This document shows positions 54,084-63,285 of a stretch of DNA of 64,000 nucleotides, piece after piece. The DNA lies in the NCBI GenBank assembly GCA_030653365.1, contig JAURZL010000007.1:560011-624010 (forward strand). The letters run 5' to 3'. Source of the DNA: Anaerolineaceae bacterium. GTDB taxonomy: Bacteria; Chloroflexota; Anaerolineae; Anaerolineales; Anaerolineaceae. The translations under genes and the position numbers were made by a program. The first letter of the stretch is position 1; every line of letters starts with the position of its first letter. The notes beneath the pieces are model-generated. The model did no database searches. It saw only the letters and a program-made list of their open reading frames with translations, and had not been told where the DNA came from.

Positions 54084-55964
54084 TTATTTACTACCAAGTG
54101 TTTTTCCATCAAATGTAACAATAATAGGATCATGGTCAGACAATCTTAGGTTTATTGGATACTCTGAGTTGATATGAACGATATTAATGTCCAGAAAAGA
54201 GTTCAATAATAATTTGGAGATTAATATATTGTCTAGGTTTTGAGAATTTCCTTCAAAAATGTAGTTGTATCGTTCGTTTTTGGGCAATTTATTGATAAGA
54301 TTTACTAATCCAGTTCCTTCTTCTAAATTTAAAATCGAATTTGAAAAATAATAATCATTCATATCCCCCAAAACAATAATATGACTTTCTTTTCCTATTC
54401 TTAAAATTTCTAATAAAAAGTCTTTTACCGCCTTAGATTGATCCATCCTTTGACTCTCTGAGTAATAAATCGGTGGCTGATTTCTTCCAAACAAAGAATT
54501 ATCTGATGATTTTGAAGTCCAATGATTGTTGATGATAAAAATTTTTTGTTCATTAAATAAAAATTCAGCAACTAATGGTTTTCTGCTTTGATTAAATGCA
54601 AAATTATTTATACCAACCAGAGAAGGATTTGGAATAAGAGAGATTTCGTTACTTAATTTATTAATCTCAGCTTCAAAAAAATTATTCTTAGGGTTTTCAT
54701 TTATGAATTTTAGGTTTCGATCTGTTCGAAATAAATAACCAACCCGGATGTTCGCTCCCGCCATACCCCCATCCATGTCATTAATCGGTGAAATTTCTAT
54801 ATACCTATAGTGCACATTTGATAACTTTTGGATTTCATCAATAAGTATTCGAAATGTAAGATCTGCAGAAACAATATCATCATCAATAAATCCATTATTG
54901 TCCTGAATTTCTTGTAAAGCGATGATATCGGGTAAATCCAGATGGTTAGTTATATCAATCGCTAATTGCTCAAACCTTCCAATTTCATCTAGGGGAGATA
55001 AATTCTCTACATTGTAAGTGGCAATTGTTATTTCAGAGTCGCTCTTTCTTGAATAGGTTTGACGTTCCAGTTTGTTTGAAATAGGTACCATTTTCTCTAT
55101 TGGTAAAATTTTGTAATTACCAAATGAATAATCCATAATTCCTATGATTGGATTTATGAATTGGTCACCAACCTTTACATCAGGAGTCAAAACAAAAACA
55201 TCATCCAGAATCAATCTTTCTGGATTGAAATCTTCTTTGTTAATCGTGATTCCCCCACGAATGTTTAATCCTGAAGCAAACTTGCCAAAATCACCTAAAA
55301 CTACTATTTCTCCATATTGGTTTTTCGGGCTTACAACAACAGCATCTTCAATTCTTACCAACATTCCTTCTAAACTTTCATAGAAATCGATTCCATCAAA
55401 GAGATTAAATTCATTCATTTGATCATCGTCGATTATTGTATCAGGCGGAACTAATCCATTAATCCCAATTATTATCGGTTCGGGTAATTTATTATTACTT
55501 GAATAAATTGTAATTTCTTCAACTACGACTTGTGTTGTAGAGAGGTTTCCACTTTGAGCTCCACCTGGGATAAATTCTTCAACAATTCCAGATACCAAAA
55601 CATAATCCCCTCTTCTTACTGTTTCATCAATAGGTTTTCGAATATGAACAAGAATTGCATCAGATGTATGAAAGTTTTCATCGGGTGTAATCGACTGAAT
55701 GTAAAAACCATTGTCACGAACAGCTGTAACAACTCCAGTGACATCTGTAATAAGTTTCCCGGTATAAGGAGATAAATGACCCTCTCCTTGAATTAATCCA
55801 ATATTAACATATTTGTCTGAATAAGCGTCTACTATAGGTTCTAAGACTGGGTAAGGTTCTTGATTAAGGTAATTCATACCAGGTCGATAAATACAACCTG
55901 ATACGATTAAAGAAAATATTACCCAGAAAATTACTTTTGTTTGTTTCTTCGTTGATTTCTTCAA
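54084..55964 (-). CDS. Exported endonuclease/exonuclease/phosphatase-family lipoprotein (ExeM-like)
   Basis: The start is a TTG at 55964 with AAAGGA 7 bases upstream. The 626-residue protein has a lipoprotein signal (IFSLIVSGC, Cys24), OB-fold-like domains at residues about 50-280 (ITDVTGVVTAVRDNGFYIQS, DYVLVSGIVEEFIPGG), and a DNase-I-like domain from about 320. That domain has ITIATYNVENLSP, DIIALQEIQDNNG, INNHWTSKSSD, IVLGDMNDYY and LRLSDHDPIIVTF. It resembles ExeM/NucH extracellular nucleases. It would degrade DNA outside the cell for phosphorus or nutrients, which fits the phn neighbour. Confidence 0.85.
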   Translation of the reverse strand: MKKSTKKQTKVIFWVIFSLIVSGCIYRPGMNYLNQEPYPVLEPIVDAYSDKYVNIGLIQGEGHLSPYTGKLITDVTGVVTAVRDNGFYIQSITPDENFHTSDAILVHIRKPIDETVRRGDYVLVSGIVEEFIPGGAQSGNLSTTQVVVEEITIYSSNNKLPEPIIIGINGLVPPDTIIDDDQMNEFNLFDGIDFYESLEGMLVRIEDAVVVSPKNQYGEIVVLGDFGKFASGLNIRGGITINKEDFNPERLILDDVFVLTPDVKVGDQFINPIIGIMDYSFGNYKILPIEKMVPISNKLERQTYSRKSDSEITIATYNVENLSPLDEIGRFEQLAIDITNHLDLPDIIALQEIQDNNGFIDDDIVSADLTFRILIDEIQKLSNVHYRYIEISPINDMDGGMAGANIRVGYLFRTDRNLKFINENPKNNFFEAEINKLSNEISLIPNPSLVGINNFAFNQSRKPLVAEFLFNEQKIFIINNHWTSKSSDNSLFGRNQPPIYYSESQRMDQSKAVKDFLLEILRIGKESHIIVLGDMNDYYFSNSILNLEEGTGLVNLINKLPKNERYNYIFEGNSQNLDNILISKLLLNSFLDINIVHINSEYPINLRLSDHDPIIVTFDGKTLGSK

Positions 55965-56067
55965 TGAAATTTCCTTTATTATAAAAATTTTATCTCAATT
56001 CTAATTATTTAAAGGTTGTTGTTTTTAATTATTCACGAATATTTTATGTTCTATTTCATTGATCAAC

Positions 56068-56095
56068 TTGACGAGGATATAAACAATGATAAAAT
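56068..56095 (+). promoter_or_regulatory. Promoter of the L25 gene
   Basis: TTGACG (56068-56073) and TAAAAT (56090-56095) are separated by 16 bp. The predicted leader to the ATG at 56166 is about 64 nt and contains a strong GAGGAAGG site. Confidence 0.6.
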
Positions 56096-56165
56096 TCGTT
56101 GTTGCAAATAATTTATAGAGTGAAGGTAACCATAAATTGGTGAGAGGCGCTCGAGGAAGGTTAAC

Positions 56166-56822
56166 ATGCCAAAAATAATTCTAAATGCCGAACCACGAAC
56201 CGTAGTTGGTAAACAAGTAAAGCAGTTAAGACGTCAGGGGAAATTGCCGGGAGTAATATATGGGAATAAAGTTGATTCTAAATCAGTAACATTGGACTTA
56301 CGTGAAGCAACTAAAATTCTTTCTACAGTAAGCAGCTCAAGCCTGGTGACTGTTGTCCTGGAAGGGAAAGAATATCCCTCATTAGTTCGAGAAAAACAAA
56401 TCGATTTTATTTTACGGACATTAAAACACATTGATTTTCAGACAGTTTCATTAACTGAGAAAATCAAAGCATCTGTATCGATTCATTTTGAAGGTGAATC
56501 TGAAGCCGTAAAAGAATTCGACGCAATTTTATCAACTGGAATTAATCAGATTGAAGTTGAAGCATTTCCTCAGGATTTACCTGAAAATTTCATCGTAGAT
56601 ATTTCAATTTTGAAAAATTTGGGAGATTCAATCCTTGTAAAAGATATTCCGATGCCAGAAAATGTTGAACTCCTTTCTAATCCTGAAGAATTGGTAGTCT
56701 TTGCCAGTAGCAGTAAACCTGCTGTTGAAGAAGAAGAGGAAATAGTAGAAGAAGAAGTAGCGACCTCAGAAGGCGAGCCCGAGGTGATTGAAAAAGGTAA
56801 AAAAGAAGACGAAGATTTCTAA
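56166..56822 (+). CDS. rplY: 50S ribosomal protein L25/general stress protein Ctc
   Basis: The 218-residue protein has the N-terminal L25 5S-rRNA-binding domain (LRRQGKLPGVIYGN near residue 28, REKQIDFILRTLKHIDF) and the C-terminal TL5/Ctc beta domain (EVEAFPQDLPENFIVDIS near residue 140). A long acidic tail (EEEEEIVEEE) ends the protein, as in many CTC forms. It binds 5S rRNA on the large subunit. A strong terminator follows. Confidence 0.95.
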   Translation: MPKIILNAEPRTVVGKQVKQLRRQGKLPGVIYGNKVDSKSVTLDLREATKILSTVSSSSLVTVVLEGKEYPSLVREKQIDFILRTLKHIDFQTVSLTEKIKASVSIHFEGESEAVKEFDAILSTGINQIEVEAFPQDLPENFIVDISILKNLGDSILVKDIPMPENVELLSNPEELVVFASSSKPAVEEEEEIVEEEVATSEGEPEVIEKGKKEDEDF

Positions 56823-56840
56823 GTCAAGCGATTCGTATAA

Positions 56841-56871
56841 AAGAGGTTGTCGTGATAACAACCTCTTTTTG
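56841..56871. terminator. Strong bidirectional Rho-independent terminator after L25
   Basis: AGAGGTTGT and ACAACCTCT pair across a CGTGATA loop, followed by TTTTT. AAAA precedes the stem, so it works on the minus strand too. The minus-strand Nudix gene ends at 56874, sharing this terminator with the L25 gene. Confidence 0.9.
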
Positions 56872-56873
56872 TT

Positions 56874-57488
56874 TCATGAATAAAATTGCTCACCTAAAAT
56901 ATTTAACAGTTCTAAGGTGATTTTTGCAGAAATTCCCCATAATAGTTCCCCATCGTATAAATTATAAAAAATTACTGATCCATACCAGCCACTTGGATGA
57001 GAATAAATTCGTTCCTCCCAATTATTCTTATCACGTAACCAGACAATAGGAATTGTGAATACTCGACTCACTTCGTTTTTTGAAAGTTCAAGGGGAACTG
57101 GCCAATCAACCCAAGAAACAATTGGGGTGACGATATAATCCGAAATTGTAATAAAATCAGGCATATTTCCGATAATGTGGATACCGGATTTCTTAAGACC
57201 AATTTCTTCATAAGCTTCTCGAAGTGCTGTTTCTTCTGGTGTTTTATCAATTTTTTCCATTCCCCCACCAGGAAATGAAACTTGCCCCCTATGATTTTTT
57301 AGTGTATCCGACCTTCGAGTGAATAAAAGATTCCAACATCCATTAACACATACAAATGGGATTAATATTGCTGCTTTCTTTATCAATTTATTTTTTAATT
57401 GATTATCTAAAGGTTCACTACTTTTTCTTTGATTTTCAAGTAAAACCCGGATATTTTTTATATCGAGAGAACAACATTCTTGATTCAT
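56874..57488 (-). CDS. Nudix hydrolase, CoA pyrophosphatase type
   Basis: The 204-residue protein has the CoA-pyrophosphatase extended motif LLFTRRSDTLKNHRGQVSFPGG near residue 58 and the Nudix box end REAYEEIGL near residue 94. The family hydrolyses CoA and oxidised CoA to phosphopantetheine and adenosine 3',5'-bisphosphate. The first Nudix acidic position is occupied by Lys, though the metal-binding Glu pair is present. AGGAAA precedes the ATG. It lies 23 bp after the tRNA methyltransferase gene. Confidence 0.9.
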   Translation of the reverse strand: MNQECCSLDIKNIRVLLENQRKSSEPLDNQLKNKLIKKAAILIPFVCVNGCWNLLFTRRSDTLKNHRGQVSFPGGGMEKIDKTPEETALREAYEEIGLKKSGIHIIGNMPDFITISDYIVTPIVSWVDWPVPLELSKNEVSRVFTIPIVWLRDKNNWEERIYSHPSGWYGSVIFYNLYDGELLWGISAKITLELLNILGEQFYS

Positions 57489-57511
57489 TGATTTCCTGAA
57501 ATTGTAAAAAT

Positions 57512-58336
57512 TTACATTTCTTCTTTATCATGGTTTTCGTCTAAATCAAACTCACTTAATAATGGTCTGCCAAAAACCAGGTATCCGGTATGAGCGACCA
57601 TTCGATCGGTTGGTCTCAGACGTTCCGGTTCAGGTTTATAAAAACGTAATAAAACTTCTACCACTTCTAGAAAAGCAAATTGATTTAACCTTAATTGATG
57701 CAACAATCGAGAAACCTGGTTCGTTGTTGGAATCAAACAGGCAAAAAATCCTCCGGGTTTAATTGCGTTTTTGACCTGGGGAATATAATCATAAGGGTTC
57801 ATCACATCAAGAAACAATGCATCAACATTTTTTTCGTCAAACCCTTCGATAATATCTCTTAATTTGAATTCCACTCTCTCTTCTAGCCCCATTAAATTCA
57901 AATTCTTTTTTGCCAGATTCTGAAACTCCTTTTTCTGATCATAGGAGAAAATTTTTCCTTTGCTTCCCACCGCATGAGCCAAGGCAATTGTCATCGCACC
58001 AGAACCTGTTCCGGCTTCAATTATCTGTTGTCCTTCCCCAACACCCAATTGCAATAAAATATATCCGATGTCTTTTGGATATAATATCTGGGTTATCCGT
58101 TTTAAATCCAAAAGTACATCTGACAACGAAGGTTGCAACAAAAAGAATGGGGACTCATTGTGGCTTAGAACTTTACTTCCAAATGGTAAGCCGACGAGAT
58201 CGTTATGTTTGAGTAAGCCCCGATGTGTATGCAATTCTTTATCTTCAACTAAAGTAAAAATGTAACTTTTATGGCGCATTCCGACCAATTGAATGAGATC
58301 GCCAAAAGAAGCAATTTTCGCATTTATATTCCACAT
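57512..58336 (-). CDS. trmI: tRNA (adenine-N1)-methyltransferase TrmI family
   Basis: I set the start at the ATG at 58336, with AGGA 9 bases upstream; a TTG three codons earlier is less likely. The 274-residue protein has a small N-terminal domain with KSYIFTLVEDKELHTHRG, then the SAM-binding motif IIEAGTGSGAMTIALAHAVG near residue 105, DALFLDVMNPYDYIPQ near residue 170, and the C-terminal part with RPTDRMVAHTGYL. It makes m1A58 in the T loop of tRNA. It follows the 91-aa membrane protein gene by 5 bp. Confidence 0.93.
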   Translation of the reverse strand: MWNINAKIASFGDLIQLVGMRHKSYIFTLVEDKELHTHRGLLKHNDLVGLPFGSKVLSHNESPFFLLQPSLSDVLLDLKRITQILYPKDIGYILLQLGVGEGQQIIEAGTGSGAMTIALAHAVGSKGKIFSYDQKKEFQNLAKKNLNLMGLEERVEFKLRDIIEGFDEKNVDALFLDVMNPYDYIPQVKNAIKPGGFFACLIPTTNQVSRLLHQLRLNQFAFLEVVEVLLRFYKPEPERLRPTDRMVAHTGYLVFGRPLLSEFDLDENHDKEEM

Positions 58337-58341
58337 TTTTA

Positions 58342-58617
58342 TCAATCCTGTTTTTCTGCTCGAATATTTGTTAACCAGATCGCAATAAATGAGAAAAGTA
58401 TTGAGCCTAAAACTCCAAACCCCAAATTAACCCAACCTACCCTTAAGAAACTGGACTCCATGGAAATGCCTATCCAATGACCCAGGGAAAACCCTATGAT
58501 TGAGAAAATTAGGATTGTAATTAAACGAAGAAGACCGCCCCCTCTCCAAAAATGAAAAACAAAACCAACTAACAAAGCAAATAATAAACTTATCGCAATT
58601 CCAGGGAGAAAATTCAT
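58342..58617 (-). CDS. Small three-helix membrane protein upstream of trmI
   Basis: The 91-residue protein has three membrane segments (IAISLLFALLVGFVFHFW, LITILIFSIIGFSLGHWIG, LGFGVLGSILFSFIAIWL). No family is recognised. GAGG lies 5 bases before the ATG, and trmI starts 5 bp after its stop, so translation is probably coupled. A role in tRNA modification is not implied by the sequence. Confidence 0.75.
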   Translation of the reverse strand: MNFLPGIAISLLFALLVGFVFHFWRGGGLLRLITILIFSIIGFSLGHWIGISMESSFLRVGWVNLGFGVLGSILFSFIAIWLTNIRAEKQD

Positions 58618-58802
58618 TCAAACCTCAATTTATAAAAACTTTTTTTATAATAATTATAATCAGTAATCCACTTCTTCTTTTCACCTTTTAGAACAGATTA
58701 ATCGATAATTCGAAAAATTATCATTAATTAAGGGTGTCTAAAATTTATTAACATATTGTTATAATAAAACCCAACTCAGGAAAACTCGGGAGGACATTTA
58801 TT

Positions 58803-60221
58803 ATGTCAAATATTAAATTCGGCACAGATGGTTGGCGAGCAGTAATTGCCGAAGATTATACATTCGATAATGTAAGCAGGTGTGCACAAGGCTTTGCTCT
58901 TTATTTGTTAGAAAAAGGATACATAGGAAAATGGGTTATTGTTGGATATGATAAACGATTTCTTTCAGAAAATTTCGCCAAAACAGTTGTTGAGGTTTTG
59001 ACAGCAAACGGATTGAATGTTTATTTAACAATTGATGCAACACCCACACCAGTTATTTCATACGCTGTGAAAAATTTGGAAGCTGTCGGTGCAGTTAATA
59101 TCACCGCTTCTCATAATCCCCCCACTGATAATGGGTTCAAGGTCAGAGATCCAAATGGTGGAGCAATTCCTCCGGAAGATTTGAAACGGATTGAATCCTT
59201 CATACCATCAAACCTAATAGATATAAAAAAAATTCCCTTTTCTGAAGCGCTGAAATCAAAAAAAGTCGTTGTATTCGATGCCTCGAAAGAATATGTTAAA
59301 CATATATCAAAAATGGTTGATTTAGAATTAATAAAGCAAGCTGGGTTACGAATATTAATTGATCCTATGTGGGGCAATAATGCAAATTGGTTTACAAATT
59401 TATTGGCAGGTGGAAATTCTGAAATAATTGAAATCCATAATCATAGAAATCCAATTTTCCCAGAAATGACTCGCCCCGAACCAATTCCACCCAATATAAA
59501 TGTTGGGTTATTAACAACCAAACAGGTAAATGCCGTTGTGTTAATAATTACCGATGGAGATGGTGATCGGCTTGGTATCGGAGATGAAAATGGAGTGTTT
59601 CTAAATCAATTACAAGTGTTTGCTTTATTAGCATATTACATGCTGGAAGTAAAAAAGGAACGCGGGGCAATTGTTAAAACATTATCAACAACATCAATGC
59701 TAAATAAACTTGGAAAAATTTATCAAGTTCCGGTATATGAAACAGGCGTTGGGTTCAAATATGTCGCTCCAAAAATGATTGAGACAAATGCTTTAATCGG
59801 GGGTGAAGAATCTGGTGGTTATGCATTCAGAGGAAATGTCCCTGAACGTGATGGAATTCTGGCAGGTCTATATTTTCTTGAAATGATGGTCAGATTGAAA
59901 AAATCACCTTCTCAGCTATTAAACTTGTTATTCACCATCGTTGGAAAGCATTATTATGATCGTATAGATAGTCCTTTTTCAGGTGATAGAAAAGAAAAAG
60001 AGCAAAATATACTTAATGCCAATCCGGAATTAATTGGAGGACTAAAAGTAATTGGTCTTGATTCTTCAGATGGATTTAAGTTTTCTCTAGAAGATGGAGG
60101 TTGGTTATTGATACGGTTTTCAGGTACAGAACCAATAATTCGAGTCTATTGTGAAACCACACATGAGACCAAAGTTCCATTAATTTTAGAAGATGGATTA
60201 AGAATCGCAGGGATTAATTAA
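58803..60221 (+). CDS. Phosphoglucomutase/phosphomannomutase family protein
   Basis: The 472-residue protein has all four signature loops of the phosphohexomutase family: catalytic phosphoserine in TASHNPPTDNGFKV near residue 102, metal loop DGDGDRLGIGD near residue 251, sugar loop GEESGGYAF near residue 338 and the phosphate loop RFSGTEPIIRVYCE near residue 440. It interconverts hexose 1- and 6-phosphates; glucose versus mannose is not decidable. GGGAGG is 9 bases before the ATG, and TATAAT (58760-58765) is a plausible -10. Its stop overlaps the tatD start (TAATG). Confidence 0.92.
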   Translation: MSNIKFGTDGWRAVIAEDYTFDNVSRCAQGFALYLLEKGYIGKWVIVGYDKRFLSENFAKTVVEVLTANGLNVYLTIDATPTPVISYAVKNLEAVGAVNITASHNPPTDNGFKVRDPNGGAIPPEDLKRIESFIPSNLIDIKKIPFSEALKSKKVVVFDASKEYVKHISKMVDLELIKQAGLRILIDPMWGNNANWFTNLLAGGNSEIIEIHNHRNPIFPEMTRPEPIPPNINVGLLTTKQVNAVVLIITDGDGDRLGIGDENGVFLNQLQVFALLAYYMLEVKKERGAIVKTLSTTSMLNKLGKIYQVPVYETGVGFKYVAPKMIETNALIGGEESGGYAFRGNVPERDGILAGLYFLEMMVRLKKSPSQLLNLLFTIVGKHYYDRIDSPFSGDRKEKEQNILNANPELIGGLKVIGLDSSDGFKFSLEDGGWLLIRFSGTEPIIRVYCETTHETKVPLILEDGLRIAGIN

Positions 60222-61012
60222 TGGAATTTGTTGATTCCCATTGTCATCTGAATTTAATGCCATCTGAAATGGACATTGATAAAGTTATTGAAAATGCTCT
60301 CAATAATGGGATTATTCGAATCATGGTTCCGGGAATTAATATTGAAACCAGTCTTCAAGCAATAAAACTAGCTGAGAAATATCAGATGGTTTATGCTGCC
60401 ATCGGTATACACCCCAATGAGGCTGACAACTGGAAGGAAGTTAGTTTTAAGATTCTTGAGGAACTTTCTCAGCACCCAAAAGTTAAAGCAATCGGGGAAA
60501 TTGGATTAGATTTTTATAGAGATCATGTACCACCATCAATTCAGATTCATGTTTTTAAAGAACAGATGAAGCTATCTGAGATTTCAGGATTACCAATTAT
60601 TGTACATTCCAGAAATGCAATCGCTGAAGTAATTAAATATATTATTGAATGGAAACACTCAAAAATAATTGATGTAAATGGTCCATCAGGCGTCATTCAT
60701 TCTTTTGAGGGAAACCTAATCAACGCCAAACAAATAATCTCTCAGAACTTTTTAATTGGAATTGGTGGACCTGTAACTTATAAAAATTCAATTGATAAGC
60801 ATGAAATTTGCAGAGATTTTCCAGCCAATTCAATCGTTTTAGAAACAGATTCTCCTTTTTTAGCTCCCCATCCTCATAGAGGAAAAACAAATGAACCAGC
60901 AAATATAAAATTCATAGCAGAAAAAATTGCCATTTTATCAGAAAAACCGTTAAAATGGATAGCACAGGAAACAACAAAAAATGCGAATAAATTATTCGCT
61001 TGGGAGCAATGA
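60221..61012 (+). CDS. TatD family metal-dependent DNase
   Basis: The 263-residue protein has the TatD metal ligands: DSHCHLNL at the start, the bridging Glu in AIGEIGLDFYRD near residue 93, VHSRNA near 130, VIHSFEGN near 160 and LETDSPFLAPHPHRG near 205. It is a cytosolic 3'-5' exonuclease, with roles in DNA repair and RNA processing. It starts on the last base of the mutase stop and is followed directly by the polyprenyl synthase gene. Confidence 0.95.
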   Translation: MEFVDSHCHLNLMPSEMDIDKVIENALNNGIIRIMVPGINIETSLQAIKLAEKYQMVYAAIGIHPNEADNWKEVSFKILEELSQHPKVKAIGEIGLDFYRDHVPPSIQIHVFKEQMKLSEISGLPIIVHSRNAIAEVIKYIIEWKHSKIIDVNGPSGVIHSFEGNLINAKQIISQNFLIGIGGPVTYKNSIDKHEICRDFPANSIVLETDSPFLAPHPHRGKTNEPANIKFIAEKIAILSEKPLKWIAQETTKNANKLFAWEQ

Positions 61013-61984
61013 TTGAATATCTTAAACCGTTTTCAAAATTTAGTGTCAGATGAAATTTTGGCTGTAGAAACCTTAATGCGACAACAAGCAGAAGGGTTTA
61101 ATATCGATTTACAAGCAGCCTTAGATCATTTGATTTCATCGGGAGGAAAGAGAATAAGGCCAAATATAACTTTATTGGTAGGAAGAATGCTTAATGGCGA
61201 TATGGAAAGACTGATTACTCTCTCTGCTGCCATCGAATTATTACATACAGCCACACTTGTCCATGATGATTTAATTGATGGCTCATTATTACGTCGAGGA
61301 ATACCAACTTTGAATTCAAAATGGACACCCGCAGCAACGGTACTTACAGGTGATTTCATGTTTGCAAAAGCAGCAAAATTGGCTGCTGAGACAAATTCAG
61401 TACCCGTAATGAAATTGTTTGCCAATACTTTGGGAATAATTGTCAATGGAGAAATTGTGCAGATGTTCTCAAGTCATTGTCAAAGTGATACAGATCTATA
61501 TTACAAGAGAATTTATTCAAAAACTGCTTCATTATTTGAAACCTCGACTACTGCTGCAGCAATAATCTGTGAAGCAAACCGAACCCAAAAGGAGTATTTA
61601 AGACAATTTGGATACGAACTTGGTATTGCATTTCAGATTATCGATGATGTATTGGATTTCACTTCAAACCAGGATAAATTGGGGAAACCTGTTGGCGGAG
61701 ATTTGCGTTTGGGATTAATAACATTGCCTGCAATTTTATATTTTGAGCAATACAAAGACGACATCCTGACAAAAGAATTCTTTCAACATGACTGCAATCC
61801 CCCGATAGAAATTCTGGAAAAATTAATTCTTAATATCAGAAACAGTTCTGCCATCAAGAACAGCTTTGATAAGGCAAATTCTCATATTGAATTCTGTCTT
61901 AAGGCATTACATCATCTTCCGATAGGAATCGAAAGAGATGCATTAGAAGAATTAGCATGTTTTGTCACACAAAGGAATATTTAA
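61013..61984 (+). CDS. Polyprenyl diphosphate synthase (heptaprenyl/octaprenyl type)
   Basis: The start is a TTG at 61013, right after the TatD stop, with GGGAG 6 bases upstream. The 323-residue protein has the first Asp-rich motif in TLVHDDLIDGSLLRRG near residue 85, the second in QIIDDVLDFTS near residue 208, and GGKRIRP near residue 44. It condenses isopentenyl units into a C35-C50 chain for quinone or lipid carriers; the chain length is not certain. The small residues upstream of the first Asp motif are compatible with long products. Confidence 0.93.
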   Translation: MNILNRFQNLVSDEILAVETLMRQQAEGFNIDLQAALDHLISSGGKRIRPNITLLVGRMLNGDMERLITLSAAIELLHTATLVHDDLIDGSLLRRGIPTLNSKWTPAATVLTGDFMFAKAAKLAAETNSVPVMKLFANTLGIIVNGEIVQMFSSHCQSDTDLYYKRIYSKTASLFETSTTAAAIICEANRTQKEYLRQFGYELGIAFQIIDDVLDFTSNQDKLGKPVGGDLRLGLITLPAILYFEQYKDDILTKEFFQHDCNPPIEILEKLILNIRNSSAIKNSFDKANSHIEFCLKALHHLPIGIERDALEELACFVTQRNI

Positions 61985-61986
61985 AA

Positions 61987-62007
61987 ATAGACCGAAATTC
62001 GGTCTAT
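61987..62007. terminator. Hairpin terminator serving the polyprenyl synthase gene and tRNA-Leu
   Basis: TAGACCG and CGGTCTA pair in an almost perfect palindrome. TTTTT follows on the minus strand, downstream of tRNA-Leu; on the plus strand the stem sits 3 bases after the polyprenyl synthase stop but lacks a good T run. Confidence 0.8.
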
Positions 62008-62015
62008 AATTTAAG

Positions 62016-62097
62016 TGCGCTGAGAGGGACTTGAACCCTCACGCCTTTCGGCACATGGCCCTCAACCATGCCTGTCTGCCAATTCCAGCACCAGCGC
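62016..62097 (-). tRNA. tRNA-Leu (GAG anticodon)
   Basis: Read on the minus strand, the acceptor GCGCTGG pairs with TCAGCGC (one G-T pair), the anticodon stem is CATGG/CCATG with loop TTGAGGG (anticodon GAG, reading CUC/CUU), a long variable arm follows, and the T stem GAGGG/CCCTC closes TTCAAGT. This is a type II tRNA of 82 nt. The discriminator is A, as expected for Leu, and CCA is not encoded. Confidence 0.96.
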
Positions 62098-62109
62098 TAA
62101 TGCTTCGTT

Positions 62110-62137
62110 ATTATAATCTCTATTACATAGCTGTCAA
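62110..62137 (-). promoter_or_regulatory. Consensus promoter of tRNA-Leu
   Basis: On the minus strand a perfect TTGACA (62137-62132) and a perfect TATAAT (62115-62110) are separated by 16 bp. The tRNA 5' end is 12 bases after the -10. This is the clearest promoter in the window. Confidence 0.85.
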
Positions 62138-62277
62138 GAAAACACTCTGAAAAATCATCAATAAATTGATAGTAAACTGAATAATAATAATCCACATAAT
62201 GGTATATCTAAACAAGAAATTTTAATAAAAAAATTCAAGAATAACCATTCAATAACGCTAAGTTAAGGGAGTGAATT

Positions 62278-63273
62278 ATGACAATTATATTGGACGCAAT
62301 GGGAAGTGATAATTATCCAATTCCAGAAATTGAAGGTGCCATGATGGCGGTTCAAAACCTGGGAGTTGAAATAGGTTTAGTTGGTAAAACAGAAATTATT
62401 AAACAACATTTACCAGATAATTTTGATTCTTCCAAGATAAAAATTATTGAAGCAGCGGACATTTTGGAAATGACCGACAAACCAGTTGAAGCTTCGCGGA
62501 AAAAACCAAATAACTCAATGGCTGTGGGATTAAGGTTGCTCAAAGAAGGTGAAGGGAAAGCTTTTGTAACAGCTGGTAATACAGGAGGAGCCCTTTTTAA
62601 TGCTATTTCTATTCTTAAAAGGATGCAGGGTGTTCAAAGACCAGCATTGACAGCTGTTTTTCCGACTCGGAAAGGGCATTGTGTCGTTTTGGATATTGGA
62701 GCAAATGCTGACTGCAGACCAGACTTTTTTGTGCAATTTGGGATCATAGGATCCATTTTTTCAGAGAAAGTTCTGGGCAACAACAAACCTCGCGTTGCGA
62801 TGCTCTCAAATGGTGAAGAAGAAGGAAAAGGAAATCAATTAATCAAAGATTCCAAAGAAATGATGAAAAACGCAGGATTCAATTTTGTTGGAAATATAGA
62901 GCCGAAAGAAATCTTTGCAGGTGAAGCTGATGTGATCGTTTGTGATGGATTTACCGGCAATGTTTTTCTAAAAACAAGTGAAGCGGTTGGAAGATTGATG
63001 ACTGATATTATTAAGGAAGATATTAAATCAAGTTTTATCACTTCTTTAGGTGGTGCCCTTGTAAAACCAGCATTTAAACGAATTAGATTAATGATGGATC
63101 CGAGTGAAGTTGGTGCAGCAAGATTGTTGGGGGTAAATGGTTTGGTATTTATCGGCCATGGCCGTTCCAATGCTACAGCAATATTCAATGGAATTAAGGC
63201 TGCTCACACAGATGTGAAACTTAACTTGATAAACGAAATCCAAATAGCAATCGAAAACCAATTGTCAACGTAG
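62278..63273 (+). CDS. plsX: Phosphate acyltransferase PlsX
   Basis: The 331-residue protein matches PlsX: ILDAMGSDNYPIPEIEGA at the start, ASRKKPNNSMAVGLRLLKEG near residue 73, GNTGGALFNA near residue 100, VLDIGANADCRPDFFVQFG near residue 138 and VCDGFTGNVFLKTSEA near residue 220. It makes acyl-phosphate from acyl-ACP for phospholipid synthesis. GGGAG lies 6 bases before the ATG. It is 12 bp upstream of a membrane protein gene. Confidence 0.96.
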   Translation: MTIILDAMGSDNYPIPEIEGAMMAVQNLGVEIGLVGKTEIIKQHLPDNFDSSKIKIIEAADILEMTDKPVEASRKKPNNSMAVGLRLLKEGEGKAFVTAGNTGGALFNAISILKRMQGVQRPALTAVFPTRKGHCVVLDIGANADCRPDFFVQFGIIGSIFSEKVLGNNKPRVAMLSNGEEEGKGNQLIKDSKEMMKNAGFNFVGNIEPKEIFAGEADVIVCDGFTGNVFLKTSEAVGRLMTDIIKEDIKSSFITSLGGALVKPAFKRIRLMMDPSEVGAARLLGVNGLVFIGHGRSNATAIFNGIKAAHTDVKLNLINEIQIAIENQLST

Positions 63274-63285
63274 GGAAAAGGACTC

